Below, piece by piece: positions 1 through 5,819 of a stretch of DNA of 6,752 bases (positions within the stretch are counted from its first letter, which is position 1; every line of letters begins with the position of its first letter). The notes beneath the pieces were generated by a model. It had not been told where the DNA came from, did no database searches, and saw only the letters and a program-made list of their open reading frames with translations. The position numbers and the translations under genes were made by a program. This stretch comes from JANXQG01 sp037147235. GTDB lineage: Bacteria; Planctomycetota; Planctomycetia; Pirellulales; Thermoguttaceae. The DNA is taken from the NCBI GenBank assembly GCA_037147235.1, contig JBAWVO010000336.1, positions 1 to 6,752 of the forward strand, written 5' to 3'.

Positions 1-1020
1 TGGACAGTAGAGTCTGACGACGACGCGCCGGACGAATGGAAGACGCTCATCGAGAAGACTTTCTTCCCTCTGCGGGATGAATTCTTGGCTTCGGCTCTCT
101 ATTACGGCGACGTCGATTTCGGCTATCAGTGTTTTGAGAAGGTTATCGAGCCGAAGGATGGGTACTTGAAGCTCGTCCGTCTCAAGCCGTTGTTGCACGA
201 CATTACGGAAATCTGCATCGGCCACCAGGGTGGTTTCATCGGTGTGCGCCAGCTCGGTAAGGATCTCGGTCTGGCGAACTCCGTCCACGTTGGGTTCCGT
301 ATAGAAGGAAGTTACTTGTATGGCATCCCGCTTTTAGAGAATGCGCGACAGGCATACAACTGGTGGGTGGATTGCAACGAAGGTGCCCGCCGCTACGACC
401 GCAAGATCGCCGGTGCGCACATTGTCGTTGAATATCCGCTCGGCTCGTCGATCGACCGGAACGGACATGAAGTGGAAAACGCCGTCCTGGCCCGCACGGT
501 CCTCGACAACCTGGAAGCGGCCGGCGGCGTGGCGGTCCCCCGCGACATGGCGGCGTTCATGCAGCAGTTGAACCTCGAATCCCCCGGCTGGAAGATTTGG
601 ATCCTCGACGCCGGTGCCAGCCAGCAGGCGTCATTCATCGGTCGGCTGGAATATCTCGACAAGCAGCTTTGCCGGTGCCTGCATATTCCCGAGCGGGCGA
701 TGATGGAGGGGCAGCATGGCACGCTGGCCGAGGCCGAGGCCCACAGCGACGTGATCTTCACGATCCAGGACATCGAACATCGCCGTGTGACCGACGAATT
801 GAACCGGCAAGCGGTCGATCAGATGCTTTCCTTGAACTTCGGCAAGGAAGCGGTAGGGAAGGTCCGCCTGAAGGCGTGTCCCATTGTGGACGAAAAGAAG
901 TCCTTCTTCAAGCAAATCTACCAGCAGATCCTTGCCAGCCCGGCCGGGCAAAAGGAATTGCAGTCGCTCGACGCGGCCAGTTTGCGGGAGCAGCTTGGCC
1001 TGCCCCAGGTACAGAACGAT
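1..1020 (+). other. Portal domain (Mu gp29/DUF935-like) within the giant gene
   Basis: The portal is a dodecameric ring at one capsid vertex that docks the terminase and passes DNA. Codons 34-49 (YYGDVDFGYQCFEKVI) match the early 'gfa-fE-v' strand of portal proteins. Codons 212-241 carry FIGRLEYLDKQLCRCLHIPE followed by RAMMEGQHGT. This corresponds to the 'FieRieYLDkqls-ailg--l--egg-GT' block that I associate with the Mu gp29 family. It is followed by an AEAEAHSD helix and a long stem-type helix down to about codon 285. The N-terminal part of the domain lies outside the window. I recognised this by eye, without a profile search. A different portal subfamily with the same fold is the main alternative. 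Confidence 0.75.
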
Positions 1021-4000
1021 CCAGGCGACGTGGAGCATGAGGGGGCGAACCTCCAGGCAATCCCTGGCCTGTCGGCCGGGCAGCCGGGTGGCGAAGGGAA
1101 GGGACTCATGGCACAGGGGCCGGACGGGCAACCGGTGACGGTCCCCGGTAGTGCGGACAACCCGGCGGCGGCAATGGCGAATGCCGTGTGGGGGATGCGG
1201 GAGGCCGTTGCGCTGAGCAGCACGGCACTCAGGAAGGCGGAAGAGTGGGCGAAGGGCGAGTACCCGGCAAAGGCGGGACCGCTTGCGATGGCGGGCAATG
1301 AGGGCGAAGAAGAGCAGGACGGTAAGCCGCTGGAACTGGCCGGCACCGAGCCTGTTGAACAGGAACCTTGGCAGGAGGATCCCAATTTCAAGAGTGGCGT
1401 TCTGGGCTACAAGACAAAGTCGGTGCCCCTAGGCGACAAGGACTACCTGAATTTCGAGTCGTTGACCAACAGGGAAGGTGAAGATCCAGATATCGAGGAC
1501 GTCAGGTCTGCGAACAACCTGGACTATCCGCACGAAGTCTTGATGTCGCGCGCCCAAGGACGCGCAGGCGGGGCGAACGGAAGATTCGGTATCACGGGAC
1601 AAGGGAAGGCCGGGCAGATAATCAGCCACTCCGCGCAAGCCCTTCGCGGACTGATCAACCGCTACAAGCCGGTAAGCGTGGAATTCAGTGCCGCCGAGCC
1701 ATCACGCATGAAAGCTTACCGCCACTTGATGCGGAGGCTTGCCGAAGAGGGCGTGGGCAATGGCAAGTACGCTTTCCTCCATGAGCCAGGGTACGAGTAT
1801 CTCTCGCATGAGGGAGAGCCGGTCTGGAAGTCGGAGTATTACCACATCGTCCACCACGCGGCTGTCGACCTCCCGAAGTACTGGGACATGGAGCCGATCG
1901 GCCAGAAAGAAATGGTAGGGATGGCCGGCACGATGTCCGACGTGTTGGCGTCACGGCCAATCACCGGCCGACTCTCGGAGAACATGAATTCGGTCGCGAT
2001 GGAGAATGAAACGCCCGAAGAGAGCGTGGAAAAGTCGGCATTTTCCCGGCAGCCACCCCACACGCTGCTGACTCCCACCATGATTGGCAAAGTCCAGGAG
2101 ATGCTTGATGCTGGAACGCATCCACTTGAAATCGTGCGACGAACTGGCATCAAACTGAACACTTTGCAGCACGCCAATTATCAAGGAAAGCTTCGTGGAC
2201 TTAATACAACGACTAGCAATCCAACAACGGAATCGATCTCGTCGTCCGCTCCTTATTCACTAGGCGACGAGCAGCGAGAAGATCGCGTTCCTCCGAAGAG
2301 CCGAAGGAGGACTGCTCCTTTATTGACTCCTGAGATCGCTGAACTCGTCAAGCGACGACAGAAAGAAGGAAAGCATATTCACGAAATCAGCAGCGAAATC
2401 AACATCAATCCTTGCACGATCGCAAGCTGGGCGACGAGGGGATTGATCCCCGCTTTCCCGAAACTAGGTATGGGGGTGAAGACCACCATGACGCCGGAAT
2501 TGGCAAAGAAGATTTCTGGCATGCTGGATGAAGGTCACGGTGTTTCCGCTGTAGAACGCGCTCTTGGAATTCGGGATCGTGTCCTCTATGGTCACATTGC
2601 TAAAGGACGTATTCCAGGATACGGTCCCAAGGGATTGTCCAATAATCCGCCGGATGCCCAGCGGAAGAGCATTTCCGAGGCTATCGACGCCCCGGAGTAT
2701 TCCCGGCCGACGTCGGTATCCCCCGGCATGCAGATCCTGCTGGCCTTGCGGGCCAGGCGGCGCGGCGAAGATGGCGGCTACGCCAACATGTCACCCGGCC
2801 AAAAGATTCTCTTTGAGCTGCGTGCGAGAAGGGGAGCGAGATTTGCTAACGATCCCGCCGAGGCTGGGTTTTCTCCGAAAATGCAGCAACCAGCTTCAAC
2901 GCCGGTCGCGGAATACCTGGGGCACGGACCGACCGACGAAGGGAAGTATGGCATTTCCTACAGGACACCAGAAGGTGAGCAGCAGCACCTGTCGGTTGCA
3001 AAGATTCAGCCGATTGAGAACGAACACGCCGGTGACCGGATGATGCAGGCGACATTCCATAACGGCACTGTTGTCAACATGCGCATGCCCGAAGAGCATC
3101 GCAAGCAGATTTTCAGCCAGTTGTTGGCGCAGGCCAAGGGAGAGAATCCAATTCCGCTCACAAGGGAGCAAGAGATCGCCCGCAAAGCAGAACAAAAGCA
3201 AGCTGACCGAGTTGTCGAGATACCTCGTCACCAGGTAAAACCAACAAAGAAGATAGACACTGGCGGAATGCACCTGGAGATGCCCGCGGTTCCATACGTT
3301 GGTAACGGAGAAAGACGTCGCGTGGCGTCTTCGGCGCCGGATGCGATGAGCGAACATTTCCGTAACGACATTGTTCCACAACTGATCAGCAGGTTTGCTG
3401 ATCAACCTGAGCAACACGCTGGCATTCAAAAGGCTGGCGATTTCGGTGTTGGCAAAACCATTGCGTCAACTTGGCACCAGGTTGCCGCACGTCGCAAGGA
3501 TACCGAACAGGTGAAGCCCCAGAATATCCACAATGCTGTGCCGCTGGTCTACCAAGCTGTGTTGAATGAGTTGCCTGATTGGAAACCAAGCGAAGTGTCC
3601 TTACCGCAATTTGTGATGCGGATCACAAGCAAATACTTCAATCGTTTGACGAGAGAACCGATTCCGACAGAAATTCCCGATACAGACACCAGGAAAGCCA
3701 CCGACAGCAAGGGGAATCCAACTCGGTCACTCGATCCATCAGAACGTGGCGAAGCATCGATGCTTGGAGAATCAAATGTCGCTGAGGAAGATTACAAGCA
3801 CAAGTTAGCTGGACTGTGGATGGGGCCGCATCTTGACAAAGCTGGCATGGAGGTTTTCCAGCAGCAGAAAAGCGATCCGACGCTGAAGCAGTTGCGGTCT
3901 AAGTATGGCGATGAAGTAGTCAATGATCGAATCAGCCATATCAGCCAGTTGATGCCATATTTCACGGCTTGGATGGAAGGGGACTACAACCTTCCCGAGG

Positions 4001-5241
4001 AAGCGTACCAGTTCATGCCGAAGCCATCCGAGGTTAAGGCGAAGAACATCCTTCCGATCAGCAAAGTTGCTTACAACTCTGAACTGACGTTTTTGAATAG
4101 GTTCACGAAGGGACTTTCGCCAGAGGAAAAGGCGGCAGCAAAGCTACTCTACTACTCTCGACGGCAGGGTTCAGGAACGGCGGGAATTGTCCAGCACGAA
4201 GAGCTTCCAGAGGCGTTCAGGTCGAAGAAGAAGCTGGAGCAAATCTCCGCACGAATGACGGCAGCGGCTAAGCAATTCGATCAGGAAAATGGCACGGGCA
4301 TCTCCAAGAAGATTGGCAAGCAGTTTAAGCCAACACGTGAGCGTTCGGTCTACGTTGAGGAGCCAGAGCATCATGCTGGCGTTGAGGAATACATTCGTGA
4401 CATGCTTTCCCAAGAAAACGCACAGCCCCCGCTATTGAAGATCCTGACACAGTCGCTATTGGGCAAGGTTCCTCTCACGCGACTGGAATCTGACCCGGAG
4501 TTAATCGATCTAGCGAAACAGAGATACAAGGATCTTCGAGCAGTCGGCAAAGGCAGCAAGGCTCCCGAGGGCGCACATAAGCTAGTCCACAACTATAGCA
4601 AGAAGTTCAAGAATTGGGTGCCGGAATACTTTGAAACGATTGACGAACCGGAGCTTGCCCAGAAGTACCGCGACAAGAATGCGGAACGGTCAGCGTCTGG
4701 AGTTCAGTCTAGCAAAGTAAAGAGGGGCGAGGCTGCACCGCAGTCATTAGAAGAAATCCAGGACGTAAAAAATGATGCCAATAAACTATGGCTTGCCAGA
4801 AAGCGAAAAGAGCGGGACCAAAACCGTGAGGCAATTGATCGCTCGACATTGAAATTGGATGCCGTGCAGAAGGCGTTTCATGAGGCGTTTGGCGAAGGAT
4901 CGACGAGGACGGATAAATGGCGATTCCCTGAAGTCCCGAGAGATAAGTTTGGGATGATGCTCCTGATGTCTAAGCTAGAGCATGAGCCAATGAATAAGTT
5001 CTTACAGAGGCCGGAAGTGCAGGTGATTGTCAATCAGCCTGGATTCTTCCGAGATCCCCGAGTAACACCTACGCCCAGGAGCATGGAGAATGCCCTGAAG
5101 AGGTGGTGGCAGCACAAAGCCATGCCCGTCATTATGAAGGCATCTCCGGTCCTTCATACACTGATGGGCCTGCCCCACAATGATTTTCGATCCAACTACC
5201 ATCCGTTGTCGCGAAGCGTGGAAAGCGTGGAAAGCGAATAA
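1..5241 (+). CDS. Giant phage portal fusion protein (5' partial)
   Basis: One open frame runs from the window edge to TAA at 5239-5241: 1746 codons with no stop and no credible start inside the window. The TTG at 85 lies inside the portal domain and has no Shine-Dalgarno site, so the true start is upstream. Codon numbers here count from base 1. Codons 1 to about 340 read as a Mu gp29-like portal. Codons 340-460 are a low-complexity linker. Codons 520-620 hold a domain with an FSAAEPSR motif. Codons 689-874 are three helix-turn-helix repeats. Codons 907-944 hold two SPGQKIL-type motifs. Codons 969-1044 look beta-rich. The rest is charged and helical, ending in a Ser-Val-Glu repeat. Known portals are usually about 400-750 residues, so well over 1000 residues are additional. 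The portal part is a confident call. The role of the extension is unknown, and processing or internal starts are possible. Confidence 0.85.
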   Translation, partial: WTVESDDDAPDEWKTLIEKTFFPLRDEFLASALYYGDVDFGYQCFEKVIEPKDGYLKLVRLKPLLHDITEICIGHQGGFIGVRQLGKDLGLANSVHVGFRIEGSYLYGIPLLENARQAYNWWVDCNEGARRYDRKIAGAHIVVEYPLGSSIDRNGHEVENAVLARTVLDNLEAAGGVAVPRDMAAFMQQLNLESPGWKIWILDAGASQQASFIGRLEYLDKQLCRCLHIPERAMMEGQHGTLAEAEAHSDVIFTIQDIEHRRVTDELNRQAVDQMLSLNFGKEAVGKVRLKACPIVDEKKSFFKQIYQQILASPAGQKELQSLDAASLREQLGLPQVQNDPGDVEHEGANLQAIPGLSAGQPGGEGKGLMAQGPDGQPVTVPGSADNPAAAMANAVWGMREAVALSSTALRKAEEWAKGEYPAKAGPLAMAGNEGEEEQDGKPLELAGTEPVEQEPWQEDPNFKSGVLGYKTKSVPLGDKDYLNFESLTNREGEDPDIEDVRSANNLDYPHEVLMSRAQGRAGGANGRFGITGQGKAGQIISHSAQALRGLINRYKPVSVEFSAAEPSRMKAYRHLMRRLAEEGVGNGKYAFLHEPGYEYLSHEGEPVWKSEYYHIVHHAAVDLPKYWDMEPIGQKEMVGMAGTMSDVLASRPITGRLSENMNSVAMENETPEESVEKSAFSRQPPHTLLTPTMIGKVQEMLDAGTHPLEIVRRTGIKLNTLQHANYQGKLRGLNTTTSNPTTESISSSAPYSLGDEQREDRVPPKSRRRTAPLLTPEIAELVKRRQKEGKHIHEISSEININPCTIASWATRGLIPAFPKLGMGVKTTMTPELAKKISGMLDEGHGVSAVERALGIRDRVLYGHIAKGRIPGYGPKGLSNNPPDAQRKSISEAIDAPEYSRPTSVSPGMQILLALRARRRGEDGGYANMSPGQKILFELRARRGARFANDPAEAGFSPKMQQPASTPVAEYLGHGPTDEGKYGISYRTPEGEQQHLSVAKIQPIENEHAGDRMMQATFHNGTVVNMRMPEEHRKQIFSQLLAQAKGENPIPLTREQEIARKAEQKQADRVVEIPRHQVKPTKKIDTGGMHLEMPAVPYVGNGERRRVASSAPDAMSEHFRNDIVPQLISRFADQPEQHAGIQKAGDFGVGKTIASTWHQVAARRKDTEQVKPQNIHNAVPLVYQAVLNELPDWKPSEVSLPQFVMRITSKYFNRLTREPIPTEIPDTDTRKATDSKGNPTRSLDPSERGEASMLGESNVAEEDYKHKLAGLWMGPHLDKAGMEVFQQQKSDPTLKQLRSKYGDEVVNDRISHISQLMPYFTAWMEGDYNLPEEAYQFMPKPSEVKAKNILPISKVAYNSELTFLNRFTKGLSPEEKAAAKLLYYSRRQGSGTAGIVQHEELPEAFRSKKKLEQISARMTAAAKQFDQENGTGISKKIGKQFKPTRERSVYVEEPEHHAGVEEYIRDMLSQENAQPPLLKILTQSLLGKVPLTRLESDPELIDLAKQRYKDLRAVGKGSKAPEGAHKLVHNYSKKFKNWVPEYFETIDEPELAQKYRDKNAERSASGVQSSKVKRGEAAPQSLEEIQDVKNDANKLWLARKRKERDQNREAIDRSTLKLDAVQKAFHEAFGEGSTRTDKWRFPEVPRDKFGMMLLMSKLEHEPMNKFLQRPEVQVIVNQPGFFRDPRVTPTPRSMENALKRWWQHKAMPVIMKASPVLHTLMGLPHNDFRSNYHPLSRSVESVESE
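1021..1383 (+). other. Disordered Gly/Pro/Ala/Glu-rich linker of the giant protein
   Basis: Codons 341-461 are rich in Gly, Pro, Ala, Gln and Glu, with few large hydrophobic residues apart from a short helix-like stretch near codon 400 that contains a Trp-Gly-Met. The segment holds GPLAMAGNE at codons 426-434, a short peptide that recurs elsewhere in the window. A disordered linker after the portal domain would suit a protein whose C-terminal modules hang into the capsid or can be cleaved off. That role is inference. The disorder is judged from composition only. Confidence 0.55.
1579..1860 (+). other. FSAAEPSR-motif domain within the giant protein
   Basis: Codons 527-620 form a compact-looking alpha/beta unit. 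It starts with GRFGITGQGKAGQIIS, then a helix, then the strand VSVEFSAAEPSR (codons 558-569), then a helix containing KAYRHLMRRLAEE. The arrangement of a strand ending in FSA, a Pro-Ser-Arg turn and a Tyr-containing helix resembles a domain I recall from uncharacterised phage proteins. It also loosely recalls the C-terminal half of GNAT acetyltransferases. I see no convincing acetyl-CoA binding signature, so no enzymatic function is claimed. Confidence 0.4.
2065..2622 (+). repeat. Three ungapped 46-residue helix-turn-helix protein repeats
   Basis: The repeats occupy codons 689-734 (bases 2065-2202), 774-819 (2320-2457) and 829-874 (2485-2622). They align without a gap. Thr3, Pro4, Gly17, Ile29 and Gly41 are identical in all three, and repeats 2 and 3 share Ile43-Pro44 near the end. 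Each begins with a LLTP- or TMTP-type N-cap, continues with a helix of about 12 residues, a Gly turn and a second helix. It ends with a recognition-like helix, for example GIRDRVLYGHIAKGRIPGY. That ending resembles the excisionase/MerR-like helix-turn-helix, where 'tly-wi--GrIP' is typical. Spacers of 39 and 9 residues separate them. The repeats are clear by eye. DNA binding is inferred from the family resemblance. Confidence 0.7.
2304..2320 (+). other. Internal AAGGAGG within a 6-bp hairpin, before HTH repeat 2
   Basis: AAGGAG (2304-2309) and CTCCTT (2315-2320) form a perfect 6-bp inverted repeat with a 5-base loop. The left arm overlaps AAGGAGG (2304-2310), a full match to the anti-Shine-Dalgarno sequence. 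The in-frame TTG at 2323 lies 12 bases past it, at the start of helix-turn-helix repeat 2. It could be a masked internal translation start, but the encoded Arg-Arg-Arg stretch alone could also produce this sequence. Confidence 0.3.
2719..2832 (+). repeat. Tandem SPGQKIL-xx-LRARR peptide motif, two copies
   Basis: Codons 907-920 read SPGMQILLALRARR and codons 931-944 read SPGQKILFELRARR, separated by a 10-residue Gly/Asp-rich spacer. Each looks like an N-capped amphipathic helix with a basic end. A third copy begins the separate gene at 5820. In the second copy a Met (ATG at 2788) comes directly before the motif, as it would at a protein N-terminus. I see no good Shine-Dalgarno site before it. 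The motif may be a docking or targeting peptide, or a relic of genes that became fused. No known function is recognised. Confidence 0.65.
3383..3404 (+). repeat. Perfect 22-base inverted repeat, 9-bp stem, GGTT loop
   Basis: TGATCAGCA (3383-3391) and TGCTGATCA (3396-3404) pair perfectly around GGTT. It lies within the coding region of the giant gene. No T-run follows, so it is not a classical terminator. It may be a structured mRNA element, a protein-binding site, or coincidence. Confidence 0.5.
3541..4278 (+). other. Weak sigma-factor-like segment in the C-terminal third
   Basis: Codons 1181-1219 contain LPDWKPSEVSLPQFVMRITS followed by KYFNRLTRE. The spacing resembles region 2 of ECF-type sigma factors, where 'LP-fdp--gsf-aWL-rIarN---d-lRr' is typical. 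Codons 1372-1426 begin LSPEEKAAAKLLYYSRRQG and end in a basic helix, which loosely recalls region 4 (LSPEER...LRYY). The first match lacks the usual acidic QE pair before it, and the stretch between the two is longer than in compact ECF sigmas. I treat this as a structural hint only. An unrelated helical virion protein is at least as likely. Confidence 0.25.
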
Positions 5242-5285
5242 TGTCGGAGTGCGGTTGCCCAAAGAGAGGAACTCGGCAATCCAGT

Positions 5286-5744
5286 TCAATCGCCCCCTAA
5301 AACCCATTTCAAATCATCATCTTCACTGCCATGTGGAAACGCCCTAAACATCGTGTATGGGAGATCCTCGATGCCATGATACCGTGCTGCGCGAATAATC
5401 TCCTTAAAAAATGTTGTGGCAACTATGTCCCACTTGGGGAATCTCCAAAGTGCTTTGGCGACAGTCTTGCCCATGCGGAAGTGCGGTGCTTCCATGTCTT
5501 GCGCCTTTATGTGGAAAGCGTGAAACGGGATGCCAATTTCCTTCATTACATCCTTGGTATCGCCAACTGCGACGACCTCGCCGGTGTTGAGCGTGATGCC
5601 GTCGGGATTGTCCGAATCGCCACGCTCAGGGTCTTCAAAGAAGCGTGCAAACGGCTCGTCGTCGTAGAAGAGCGGCACACGCCCAATATCCTCAGAAAGT
5701 TCTCGAATCTCGTCACGGATCTCTTTGAGTTCTTTGGCGTTCAT
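5286..5744 (-). CDS. Unrecognised acidic 152-residue protein on the opposite strand
   Basis: I do not recognise this protein. ATG is at 5744-5742 and TGA at 5288-5286. The frame stays open upstream to 6083, but the composition changes sharply at this Met and the extension would run into the gene at 5820, so I chose this start. The region before it (AAAAGAACAG) is a poor Shine-Dalgarno site. Residues 1-20 form a charged helix rich in Lys, Glu and Arg. Residues 21-50 are Asp/Pro-rich. Residues 51-62 (TLNTGEVVAVGD) look like a beta hairpin. Residues 75-95 carry several His and Met residues. Residues 92-135 are helical with aromatics (ALWRFPKWDIVATTFFKEII), and the tail is acidic. There is no signal peptide or membrane span, so it is likely cytoplasmic. 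Its isolated reverse orientation suggests its own promoter. The plus-strand frame over the same bases has a Cys-rich, non-protein-like composition. Confidence 0.7.
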   Translation of the reverse strand: MNAKELKEIRDEIRELSEDIGRVPLFYDDEPFARFFEDPERGDSDNPDGITLNTGEVVAVGDTKDVMKEIGIPFHAFHIKAQDMEAPHFRMGKTVAKALWRFPKWDIVATTFFKEIIRAARYHGIEDLPYTMFRAFPHGSEDDDLKWVLGGD

Positions 5745-5819
5745 AATCTGTTCTTTTGGTTGTGTTGTAAATAGTGAATCGGCGGTCTTTCCGCACCAAG
5801 TAATGACAAGGAGTCTATT
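5745..5819. other. Divergent 75-base intergenic region
   Basis: This short gap lies between the start of the minus-strand gene at 5744 and the plus-strand gene at 5820. It should hold the promoter of the minus-strand gene and perhaps one for the plus-strand gene. I found no convincing -35/-10 pair on either strand. The only clear signal is the Shine-Dalgarno site at 5808-5813. Confidence 0.4.
5808..5813 (+). promoter_or_regulatory. Shine-Dalgarno site AAGGAG for the 5820 gene
   Basis: AAGGAG lies 6 bases before ATG at 5820, an ideal spacing. It fixes that start and supports translation of the 145-residue protein from its SPGQK end. Confidence 0.8.

Noticed and set aside
85..87. TTG at 85 as the start of the giant gene
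   Set aside because: The frame is open from base 1, the TTG has no Shine-Dalgarno site, and it would cut into the portal domain.
3436..3459. Walker A-like GDFGVGKT at codons 1146-1153 of the giant protein
   Set aside because: The spacing fits G-x4-G-K-T, but no hydrophobic beta strand precedes it and no Walker B motif follows, so it is probably chance.
5253..5281. Hairpin GGTTGCC/GGCAATC between the convergent genes
   Set aside because: The stem is 7 bp with one wobble pair and a 15-base loop, with no T-run on either strand. The location suits a terminator but the structure does not.
5241..5300. 19-codon frame starting at ATG 5241, overlapping the giant gene's TAA
   Set aside because: The TAATG overlap is suggestive of coupling, but the peptide is only 19 residues, has no ribosome site of its own and overlaps the end of the minus-strand gene.
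5218..5522. GTGGAAAGCGTG present at both 5218-5229 and 5511-5522
   Set aside because: One 12-base match is about what chance gives among all position pairs in a window of this size.
5331..5774. 147-codon plus-strand frame opposite the minus-strand gene
   Set aside because: It is Cys-rich and lacks a ribosome site. The opposite strand reads as a much more plausible soluble protein.
5745..5819. Minus-strand promoter, TTGGTG and CACTAT 17 bases apart
   Set aside because: Each box matches only three of six consensus bases, which is expected by chance.
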